The notes under the pieces: generated by a model
Databases searched by the model: none
What the model saw: only the letters and a program-made list of their open reading frames with translations
What the model was told of the DNA's origin: nothing
Made by a program: the position numbers and the translations under genes
Shown here: positions 23,625 to 29,933 of the stretch, piece after piece
Layout of the letters: each line of letters opens with the position of its first letter
Numbering within the stretch: position 1 is the first letter of the stretch
Source: Candidatus Neoanaerotignum tabaqchaliae
GTDB lineage: Bacteria; Bacillota; Clostridia; Lachnospirales; Anaerotignaceae
Reading direction: 5' to 3'
Length of the DNA stretch: 30,685 nucleotides
NCBI GenBank assembly: GCA_904420235.1
Contig: CAJFUS010000073.1
Coordinates: 1-30,685 of the forward strand

Positions 23625-24764
23625 TTGATAAAGGTATTGAATATTATAAGCGACAGCAACATAGGCGGTGCTGGAAAATGCGTGCTGAATTTTCTTAAAT
23701 ATTATGACAGAAAAAAATTTGCCGTTAAGGTTGTGGTTCCCAGAGGCAGCCTTCTTAAGCCAGAGATAGAAAAGCTCGGCACAAAAGTTATAGAGGCGGA
23801 CGGCATAACTGATAAATCCTTTGATTTGAAGGCTGTAAAAAATCTTAGAAAAATAATATCACGTTCAAATCCTGATATTGTTCACACTCATGGCTCTTTA
23901 AGCGGAAGAATAGCAGCAAAGCTGTGCGGGAAAAAAATTATATACACAAGGCATTCGGTTTTTCCCGTGAGCCGAAGAATAAGCCATGGCTTTGGGAAAA
24001 TAGCCAATAAAACCGTTAATGAGTTTTTGTCAGACGAGATAATAGCTGTTGCAGAGGCGGCCAAGGAAAATCTTATGGAAGGCGGTATAAGCCCAAGTAA
24101 AATAAAAGTTGTGCTTAACGGTGTTGAACCGGTATTTAAATATGAAGAAAGGGAGATTTTAGAAGCTAAGAAAAAATATGGAGTTTTAGACGAAAACTTT
24201 GTTGTAAGCATATTGGCAAGGCTTGAGCCTTATAAAGGCCATATTTATATTCTTGAGGCAGCTGAGATACTTAAGGATATGGGAATTCCAATTAAAGTTA
24301 TAATAGCCGGAACAGGCAGTTTTGAAGATGAGATTAAAAAGCTTATAACTCAAAAAGGCCTTGAGAACGAAGTTTTAATGGCTGGATTTGTTAACAATGT
24401 ACGTGAGCTTTTGTCAATAACCGACGTTCAGGCAAATGCCTCCTATGGAACGGAAGCCACAAGCCTTTCGCTTCTTGAGGGTATGAGCATGGGTATTCCG
24501 GCTGTTGTAAGCGATTTTGGAGGTAATCCGGGCGTTATATCAAATGGGGAGAACGGATTTGTTTTTCCATCTAAAGACAGCGCCTCTCTTGCCATAGACA
24601 TCAAAAAACTTTATGATGACAAAGAGCTTTATAAGAATATGAGCCAACGCTCAAAAGAAATATTCAGTTTGAAATTTACAGCGGAAATTTATGCCGAAAA
24701 TATAGAAAAGGTTTATACTGATGTTTTTGAAGGAGGACGCCAATTTGGAAAAGAGCAGATATAA
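23625..24764 (+). CDS. GT4-family glycosyltransferase
   Basis: A 379-residue cytoplasmic, GT-B fold transferase with no membrane helix. The N-terminal domain begins VLNIISDSNIGGAGKCVLNFLKYY (glycine-rich acceptor loop) and includes HTHGSLSGRIAAKL. The C-terminal nucleotide-sugar domain has SILARLEPYKGHIYILEAAEIL, the IAGTG strand and the EX7E-type motif in EATSLSLLEGMSMGIPAVVSDFGG. It should transfer a sugar from an activated nucleotide donor with retention to a lipid-linked glycan; donor and acceptor cannot be inferred. Start is TTG, after AAGGAGGAATAAG, 3 bp behind the ligase gene. The 3' end overlaps the next gene by 20 bp. Confidence 0.88.
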   Translation: MIKVLNIISDSNIGGAGKCVLNFLKYYDRKKFAVKVVVPRGSLLKPEIEKLGTKVIEADGITDKSFDLKAVKNLRKIISRSNPDIVHTHGSLSGRIAAKLCGKKIIYTRHSVFPVSRRISHGFGKIANKTVNEFLSDEIIAVAEAAKENLMEGGISPSKIKVVLNGVEPVFKYEEREILEAKKKYGVLDENFVVSILARLEPYKGHIYILEAAEILKDMGIPIKVIIAGTGSFEDEIKKLITQKGLENEVLMAGFVNNVRELLSITDVQANASYGTEATSLSLLEGMSMGIPAVVSDFGGNPGVISNGENGFVFPSKDSASLAIDIKKLYDDKELYKNMSQRSKEIFSLKFTAEIYAENIEKVYTDVFEGGRQFGKEQI

Positions 24765-25224
24765 ATTTAACTTGTTTGACATTGTTGTTATAGTTGTTAT
24801 TTTAGCCGTAGCATTTTTGGGATATAAATATTTAAACAGAGAAAGTGTGGCTGAAACCCACAAAATACAGTATACTTTTGAGCTTACGGACAATCCGGAG
24901 GGCTTTGGAGAGAATATAAAAATAGGTGACAGAATTACGGATAATGTTAAGAATTATTATATGGGACAAGTTGTTGACGTGAAAATTGAGCCATGTAAAA
25001 AGCTTATAAATGATACAGAGATAGGAATGGTTAGAGAAGCCGTTGTTCCCGGACGTGAAACAGCCATTGTAACCGTTGAGGCTGATGTTACTGAAAGCGC
25101 GTCGGACCTTAAGGTTAACGGATACTATACGGTTAAGGTTGGCCTTGAGGTAGCTGTTAAAGGAAACGGCTACGCCGGAAGAGGCTATATACTTAATGTA
25201 GACAGGCAAGGAGGAGCGGCATGA
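24745..25224 (+). CDS. DUF4330-family membrane protein, first copy
   Basis: A 159-residue protein with a short cytoplasmic start, one membrane helix at about 8-27 (NLFDIVVIVVILAVAFLGY), and an outer beta-rich domain. Block order, charged lead-in followed by FNLFDI and a helix, then a beta domain with 'GDRITDN...GQVVDVKIEP' and a closing GLEVAVKGNGYAGRGYILNV, fits DUF4330. The start is taken as TTG 24745, 8 nt after AAGGAGG (24730-24736), although the frame stays open to an ATG at 24721 upstream of that site. It overlaps the glycosyltransferase by 20 bp, so the two are likely coupled. No function is known to me; a role beside wall-polymer export is inferred from context. Confidence 0.75.
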   Translation: MEKSRYKFNLFDIVVIVVILAVAFLGYKYLNRESVAETHKIQYTFELTDNPEGFGENIKIGDRITDNVKNYYMGQVVDVKIEPCKKLINDTEIGMVREAVVPGRETAIVTVEADVTESASDLKVNGYYTVKVGLEVAVKGNGYAGRGYILNVDRQGGAA

Positions 25225-25715
25225 AGCTTATAGATGAGAAGGGTAAACTTTTTGGAATTGTAAACGTAATTGACGTTTGCATAATTATTATTGTTATAGT
25301 GCTTGGCGTTGGGGCTTTTTATAAATTTAACGTGCTTGACAAAACCAGTTCAACAGCTGCTATGCAGCCTATAACATACACCGTTAGGGTTGATAAAATA
25401 AGAGACTTTGTTTTAAGTAATGTTGAAACAGGCGACACTATTTTTGACCAAGCCTCTGGAAATGCCATAGGCACAATAGTTAATGTGGAAAGTGAGCAGG
25501 CCTATGAATATATAAACATGCCGGACGGAACATTTGCCAAGGCTCCTGTTGAGAACAGAATAAACGTTATATTTACTATTGAGGCTGATGCCGTTGTAAA
25601 CGATTCCGGATGTTATGTAAATAGAACGTTTGAGCTTCTCAGAGGTTCTCAAACGAAGTATATGACTAAATATTTTGAGTGCACCGGAATTGTTGAGTCA
25701 ATAAACGTAGGGTGA
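25221..25715 (+). CDS. DUF4330-family membrane protein, second copy
   Basis: A 164-residue paralogue of the preceding gene. The N-terminus MKLIDEKGKLFGIVNVIDV is the textbook DUF4330 beginning, followed by a helix (about 18-36) and an outer domain with a TYTVRVDKIRDFVLSNVETGDTIFD strand set and 'GNAIGTIVNVE', aligned with 'MGQVVDVKIE' of copy one. The start ATG overlaps the previous stop as ATGA, with AAGGAGGAGC upstream. The outer domain differs from copy one in its middle (a YEYINMPDGTFAKAP insert), which suggests hetero-oligomer partners rather than a recent duplication. Function unknown. Confidence 0.85.
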   Translation: MKLIDEKGKLFGIVNVIDVCIIIIVIVLGVGAFYKFNVLDKTSSTAAMQPITYTVRVDKIRDFVLSNVETGDTIFDQASGNAIGTIVNVESEQAYEYINMPDGTFAKAPVENRINVIFTIEADAVVNDSGCYVNRTFELLRGSQTKYMTKYFECTGIVESINVG

Positions 25716-25720
25716 TTTTT

Positions 25721-27949
25721 ATGAAAAAGTGTTCAATATTAATGGCGTTAAACGGCCTTGATATAGGCGGTGCCGAAACCCATGTTGTTGAGCTGAGCAA
25801 GGAATTGGCAAGGCGGGGATATAGGGTTGTTGTCGCCTCTAACGGCGGAGTTTATGAAAAAGAACTTCGCTCATGCGGAATAAAACATTATAAAGTTCCC
25901 ATGAACAAAAGAAGCCTTCCAAATATGCTTGTATCGTATTTTATGCTTGGGAAAATAATAAGAAATGAGAAAATAAAGATTGTTCACGCCCATGCAAGGA
26001 TACCGGGGTTTTTATGCGGCCTTTTAAAAAGACGGATGAATTTTACGTTTGTGTCAACAGCTCACTGGGTTTTTGACACTCATGGAGGCCTTAAATACCT
26101 TACAAACTGGGGACAAAAAACAATAGCCGTAAGCGATGACATAAAAGATTATCTTATGCAAAATTACGGAGTAAAAGAAAGGGATATTTTTGTAACAATA
26201 AACGGCATTGATACAGAAAAATTCTCTCCTGATGTTGAGTATGACTCACTCGTGAAAGAGTTTGGACTTGAGGAAAACGAAAACAGACTTGTATATGTAA
26301 GCCGTATGGATGAGGACAGAGCTTATGCCGCCAAGCTTATAATCAATATAGCAGAAAAGCTTAACAAAAACATTGATAATCTGAGGATTATAATAACCGG
26401 AGGAGGCAATGTGTTTGACGAGCTTAACAAACAGGCGGCAAGGGTGAATGAGCGCATAGGCAGAAAATGTATTATAATGACCGGAGCCAGAACCGACATA
26501 AACAAGATAGTTTCCTGCGGAAAAGTGTTTGTTGGAGTTAGCCGCGCCGCCCTTGAGGCTATGGCTGCACAAAAACCGGTTATTCTTGCCGGAAACGAGG
26601 GATATATAGGTCTTTTTGATGAGACAAAAATGGCCAAAGCCATGGAAAATAATTTTTGCTGCCGCGGCTGCGAAAAAACAAGTGAGGCGGCGCTTTTAAG
26701 GGATATAACCTATGCCTTTAACTCCATTAATGACGACCAAAGAAAAGCACTTGGGGAATATGGCAGAAGCGTTATATTTAAAAATTATTCTGTAAGCAAA
26801 ATGGCCGACGACTGTGTTGACGCTTATACGGCTGCCCTTAAAGTTAATGAGAAGAAAAAATACAGGGTACTTATGAGCGGGTACTATGGCTTTAACAATT
26901 CTGGAGACGACGCCATATTATTATCAATACACTCCAATATAATGAAAACAAACAAAAATATAGATGTTCTTGTTCTTGCAAATAAACCGGAGCAGACTTC
27001 AAAAAAATACGGCGTTAAAGTTATCTACCGTTATAACATATTTAAGGTTGTTTGGTCCATAATGCGTTGCGATTTGCTTATAAGCGGTGGGGGAAGCCTC
27101 CTTCAGGACAAAACAAGCACACGCTCCCTTATATATTATCTCTCAATAATTAAAATGGCCAAAATGTTCGGTAAAAAGGTTATGCTTTATGCCAATGGAA
27201 TAGGCCCTGTTGAGAAGGATAAAAATAGAAAGCTTGTTAAAAAAGTTGTAAGCCGCGCCGACCTTATAACGCTGAGAGAGGAAAATTCCCTTGATGAGCT
27301 AAGGAAAATAGGTGTTGTTAATAAAAACGCTATTGTTACGGCTGACCCTGTTTTTTCCCTTGACCCGCTTCCAAAAGAAGAGTCGGAAAAGATTTTTGAA
27401 AGGTCCGGAATACCTCTTAATAAACCTATTGTAGGAGTTTCAGTTAGAAACTGGAAAAGCATAGAAAATTTCCTTTATGATGTTGCCGTTCTTTGCGACA
27501 GAATTTATGACGAGCTTGGAAGAAACATAGTTTTTATACCAATGCAGCTTCCATACGATGCGGCCATAAGTGACAAGGTAAGAAGTCTTATGAAACGAAA
27601 GTCCTACTGTCTTGACGAGAACTGTTCGCCGAAAGAAATAATGAGCGCCATAGGGCTTATGGACTGCATTATAAGTATGAGGCTTCACACTCTTATATTT
27701 GCCGCTAATGGAAACGTTCCTATGCTTGGTTTTGTGTATGACCCTAAAATAGAGTACTATCTTAACCTTTTTAACATGCCGTCGGGAGGCGACGTTAAAA
27801 ATTATAATATGGAGAAAGCCTTTGAAAGCCTTAAAGAGCTTATGGAAAACAGACAAAAGTATAGTTCCAGTCTTAAGGAAACAGCTTTAAAAATGAGGAA
27901 ACGCTCTGAGGACAATGTTAAGTATCTTATTAAGCTTCTTGAAAAATAA
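25721..27949 (+). CDS. GT4 glycosyltransferase-CsaB pyruvyltransferase fusion
   Basis: A 742-residue two-domain cytoplasmic protein. Residues 1-375 are a GT4-like transferase (LDIGGAETHVVELSKELARRG, HAHARIPGFLCGLL, a VSRMDEDRAYAAKL hinge and SRAALEAMAAQKPVILAG). Residues 381-742 are a full CsaB-type polysaccharide pyruvyl transferase with GYYGFNNSGDDAILLSI, ISGGGSLLQDKTSTRSLIYYL, LYANGIGPV, TADPVFSLD and the conserved RLH (H656). CsaB uses phosphoenolpyruvate to put a ketal pyruvate on ManNAc of wall polymers, the ligand of SLH domains. The frame is continuous, so this is a true fusion. Start is ATG 25721 after AGGGTGAT; a GTG at 25712 overlaps that site. The stop lies 14 bp before the tagA-like gene. 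Confidence 0.9.
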   Translation: MKKCSILMALNGLDIGGAETHVVELSKELARRGYRVVVASNGGVYEKELRSCGIKHYKVPMNKRSLPNMLVSYFMLGKIIRNEKIKIVHAHARIPGFLCGLLKRRMNFTFVSTAHWVFDTHGGLKYLTNWGQKTIAVSDDIKDYLMQNYGVKERDIFVTINGIDTEKFSPDVEYDSLVKEFGLEENENRLVYVSRMDEDRAYAAKLIINIAEKLNKNIDNLRIIITGGGNVFDELNKQAARVNERIGRKCIIMTGARTDINKIVSCGKVFVGVSRAALEAMAAQKPVILAGNEGYIGLFDETKMAKAMENNFCCRGCEKTSEAALLRDITYAFNSINDDQRKALGEYGRSVIFKNYSVSKMADDCVDAYTAALKVNEKKKYRVLMSGYYGFNNSGDDAILLSIHSNIMKTNKNIDVLVLANKPEQTSKKYGVKVIYRYNIFKVVWSIMRCDLLISGGGSLLQDKTSTRSLIYYLSIIKMAKMFGKKVMLYANGIGPVEKDKNRKLVKKVVSRADLITLREENSLDELRKIGVVNKNAIVTADPVFSLDPLPKEESEKIFERSGIPLNKPIVGVSVRNWKSIENFLYDVAVLCDRIYDELGRNIVFIPMQLPYDAAISDKVRSLMKRKSYCLDENCSPKEIMSAIGLMDCIISMRLHTLIFAANGNVPMLGFVYDPKIEYYLNLFNMPSGGDVKNYNMEKAFESLKELMENRQKYSSSLKETALKMRKRSEDNVKYLIKLLEK

Positions 27950-27963
27950 AGAGGTGAGAAAAT

Positions 27964-28695
27964 ATGAAAAACACTGTGGAAATTATGAATGTTCCCTTTG
28001 ATGCAACAGGAATGAAGGGCGCTGTAAACAAAATAATGGCTTTTTTTGACGACGGGGGAGAGCACATAGTGTGCACTCCGAATCCGGAAATTGTTATGGA
28101 AGCGCAGCATGACAAAGTGCTTTTGGGCATATTAAGGGCGTCTGATTTGGTTGTGCCGGACGGAGTGGGCATAGTTTGGGCGTCAAAATTTGCTAAAACA
28201 AAGCTTAAGGAAAGAGTTTCCGGATATGACCTTTGTCTTGCTCTTTTTGATAAATTGAAAAATACGGAAAAAACTGTATACTTTTTTGGCGGAAGTCCGG
28301 GTGTGGCTTCAGAGGCTTCTAAAAGAATATCAGTTAAGTATAAAGGTATTAAAATTGTTGGATACAGAAATGGTTATTTCACATCTAAAGATGAAAGCCA
28401 AATAATAGCCGACATAAGAGCGGTTTCACCTGACCTTTTGCTTGTTGGCCTTGGGTCGCCAAAACAGGAAAAGTGGATTTATGATAATTTAAGGTTTACA
28501 GGGGCAAGGGTTGCCATTGGCGTAGGCGGAAGCTTTGACGTTATGGCCGGAAACGTTAAAAGAGCTCCGGTATTATTTCAAAAATTCGGTCTTGAGTGGC
28601 TTTACAGGCTTATTAAACAGCCTTCAAGATTTAAGCGTATGCTTAAACTTCCTAAATTTGCCATGCTTATTTTAATTAAAAGAAACGTAAAATAA
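27964..28695 (+). CDS. tagA: TagA/WecG-type N-acetylmannosaminyltransferase
   Basis: A 243-residue GT26 (WecG/TagA/CpsF) enzyme. It transfers ManNAc from UDP-ManNAc to undecaprenyl-PP-GlcNAc, making the linkage disaccharide of wall polymers at the inner membrane face. Visible family residues are T38 in VCTPNPEIVMEAQ and the presumed catalytic D66 in LVVPDGVGIVWASK, matching T37 and D65 of the structurally studied Thermoanaerobacter enzyme. GGSPGVASEASKRI and LLVGLGSPKQEKWI complete the fold. The C-terminal helix FQKFGLEWLYRLIKQPSRFKRML is the membrane-recruiting tail. Starts 14 bp after the CsaB fusion with AAAGAGGTGAG. TagA next to CsaB is the known pairing for pyruvylated ManNAc polymers. 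Confidence 0.93.
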   Translation: MKNTVEIMNVPFDATGMKGAVNKIMAFFDDGGEHIVCTPNPEIVMEAQHDKVLLGILRASDLVVPDGVGIVWASKFAKTKLKERVSGYDLCLALFDKLKNTEKTVYFFGGSPGVASEASKRISVKYKGIKIVGYRNGYFTSKDESQIIADIRAVSPDLLLVGLGSPKQEKWIYDNLRFTGARVAIGVGGSFDVMAGNVKRAPVLFQKFGLEWLYRLIKQPSRFKRMLKLPKFAMLILIKRNVK

Positions 28696-28708
28696 ATATA
28701 AACATGGG

Positions 28709-28736
28709 GGCTCCGTTTTACGGAGCCTTATTTTTT
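28709..28736 (+). terminator. Intrinsic terminator after tagA
   Basis: GGCTCCG (28709-28715) pairs with CGGAGCC (28721-28727) around a 5-nt loop, followed by TTATTTTTT to 28736. It is a strong terminator for the wall-polymer operon. Its T-run directly touches the ribosome-binding site of the next gene (GGGAGCTGAT from 28737). Confidence 0.85.
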
Positions 28737-28752
28737 GGGAGCTGATATTTTT

Positions 28753-29613
28753 ATGAGTATATTTAAAAGCGGCAAAGGTTTGGATTGGCTGTTATTAGCC
28801 TTGGGAATAGTACTTATAGCTTCGTCCATAAGTGTTTTTTATGAGCCCAACGGCGTTGTTGTAGGAGGCTTTTCGGGCATTGGAATAATAATTGAAAAGC
28901 TGATTAAAATACCGGTTTCAGTTTCAAACGTAATTTTAAACATACCGCTTTTTATTATAGCCATAAAAATATTAGGCATAAGGTATACTTTTAAAAGCTT
29001 TGTGTGTTCGGTTATACTTTCGGCGGCGTTGGAAATGACAAAAGTTTTACTTCCTGTTTTTAAAGGGGATTTAATGCTTGTGGCCATATACGGAGCCATG
29101 CTTGACGGAATTGGAGTGGGATTTATAATAAAATCCATGTCAAGCACAGGAGGCGTTGACCTTCTTGCCACAATAGTAAATAAAAAAATGCCTTATTTTT
29201 CTATATCGTCGGTTATATTTATATCAAATGCTGTTATTATAGCCATGGGATTTTTTGTTTTCGGCGCCGAAAGAGCTCTTTATTCCGCTGTATCGGCTTT
29301 TATATCGGGCAAGTTTGTTGATATTATATTGAACGGTTTCTCTTTTTCTAAGGCCGCATTTATAATATCGGATAAAAGTGATGAAATATCAAATGAGATT
29401 TTTGCTTGTTTAAGCAGGGGCGTTACGGCTTTAAATGGGCGCGGAATGTTTACGGGAAACAAAAAAACAGTGCTTTTGTGCGTTGCAAGCGGCAGAGAAA
29501 TAGCAAAGCTTAAAGAAATAGTTAGAATTTTTGATAAAAACGCTTTTGTTATTGTTACTGATGTTAAAGAAGTTATGGGCGAGGGATTTGGAGATTTAAT
29601 CAAGGATAAATAA
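28753..29613 (+). CDS. YitT-family membrane protein
   Basis: A 286-residue protein with five or six membrane helices (residues about 10-195) followed by a soluble C-terminal DUF2179 domain (about 205-280). Conserved stretches are ASSISVFYEPNGVVVGGFSGIGIII, the SMSSTGGVDLLATIV loop, and a GVTALNGRGMFTGNKKTVLLCV...VTDVKEVMGEGF domain, all characteristic of YitT proteins. The family is widespread in Firmicutes with several paralogues per genome; its substrate is not established, though DUF2179 is thought to be a ligand-binding regulatory domain. The start is ATG 28753, 11 bp after GGGAG (28737-28741). An upstream in-frame TTG at 28735 falls inside the terminator T-run and has no ribosome-binding site. 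Confidence 0.9.
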   Translation: MSIFKSGKGLDWLLLALGIVLIASSISVFYEPNGVVVGGFSGIGIIIEKLIKIPVSVSNVILNIPLFIIAIKILGIRYTFKSFVCSVILSAALEMTKVLLPVFKGDLMLVAIYGAMLDGIGVGFIIKSMSSTGGVDLLATIVNKKMPYFSISSVIFISNAVIIAMGFFVFGAERALYSAVSAFISGKFVDIILNGFSFSKAAFIISDKSDEISNEIFACLSRGVTALNGRGMFTGNKKTVLLCVASGREIAKLKEIVRIFDKNAFVIVTDVKEVMGEGFGDLIKDK

Positions 29614-29933
29614 ATTGGTTAAATTTTAATTTGATTTTTAAATATTTATTTGGTGCTACATGCTATTTTAACAATATTTTAATTGGTTTTTTATTTAAAA
29701 AAAATTAATTTAAAAAAAAATATAAAAAAATGTCTTTTTTTTATAGATTATTTTCGAAGTTTTTGGTATTATGTTATAAAGATATAATGTGTTATGGTTA
29801 TTTTGGCCAAGTGAATTTTTTTTTGCCTGATTATTTGTTAAGTTGTTGAATTTTAACAAATTATCTACAATACGGCAATGAGATTTTTTGGCATGGTGGA
29901 AACTTTTTATGTTATTAAAACGAGGTGGATTTT
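29614..29933. other. A/T-rich intergenic region before the CdaR-like gene
   Basis: This 320-bp gap has no gene on either strand. It holds a 10-bp A/T hairpin, TATAAAAAAA (29721-29730) and TTTTTTTATA (29736-29745), which could terminate yitT. A TTTTTGGTATTAT element lies at 29760-29772 and a TATAAT at 29783-29788, as a possible promoter without a clear -35. A near-palindrome at 29829-29865 and the ribosome-binding site GAGGTGG before the next ATG complete it. The rest is A/T-rich without visible structure. Confidence 0.6.
29829..29865. promoter_or_regulatory. Interrupted palindrome upstream of the regulator gene
   Basis: GATTATTTGTTAA (29829-29841) and TTAACAAATTATC (29853-29865) form a 13-bp inverted repeat with one T-T mismatch and an 11-nt spacer. 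It lies about 40 bp downstream of the possible -10 and about 70 bp before the ATG. It could be an operator, for example for autoregulation, or a leader hairpin. Confidence 0.45.

Noticed and set aside
25712..27949. The GT4-CsaB protein as two genes merged by a sequencing error
   Set aside because: The frame is continuous for 742 codons with no internal ribosome-binding site and start at the domain junction (about 26850-26870) and a normal linker.
29721..29745. A/T-only hairpin after yitT as a certain terminator
   Set aside because: The stem has no G/C pair and lies over 100 bp after the stop, so it is only noted within the gap description.
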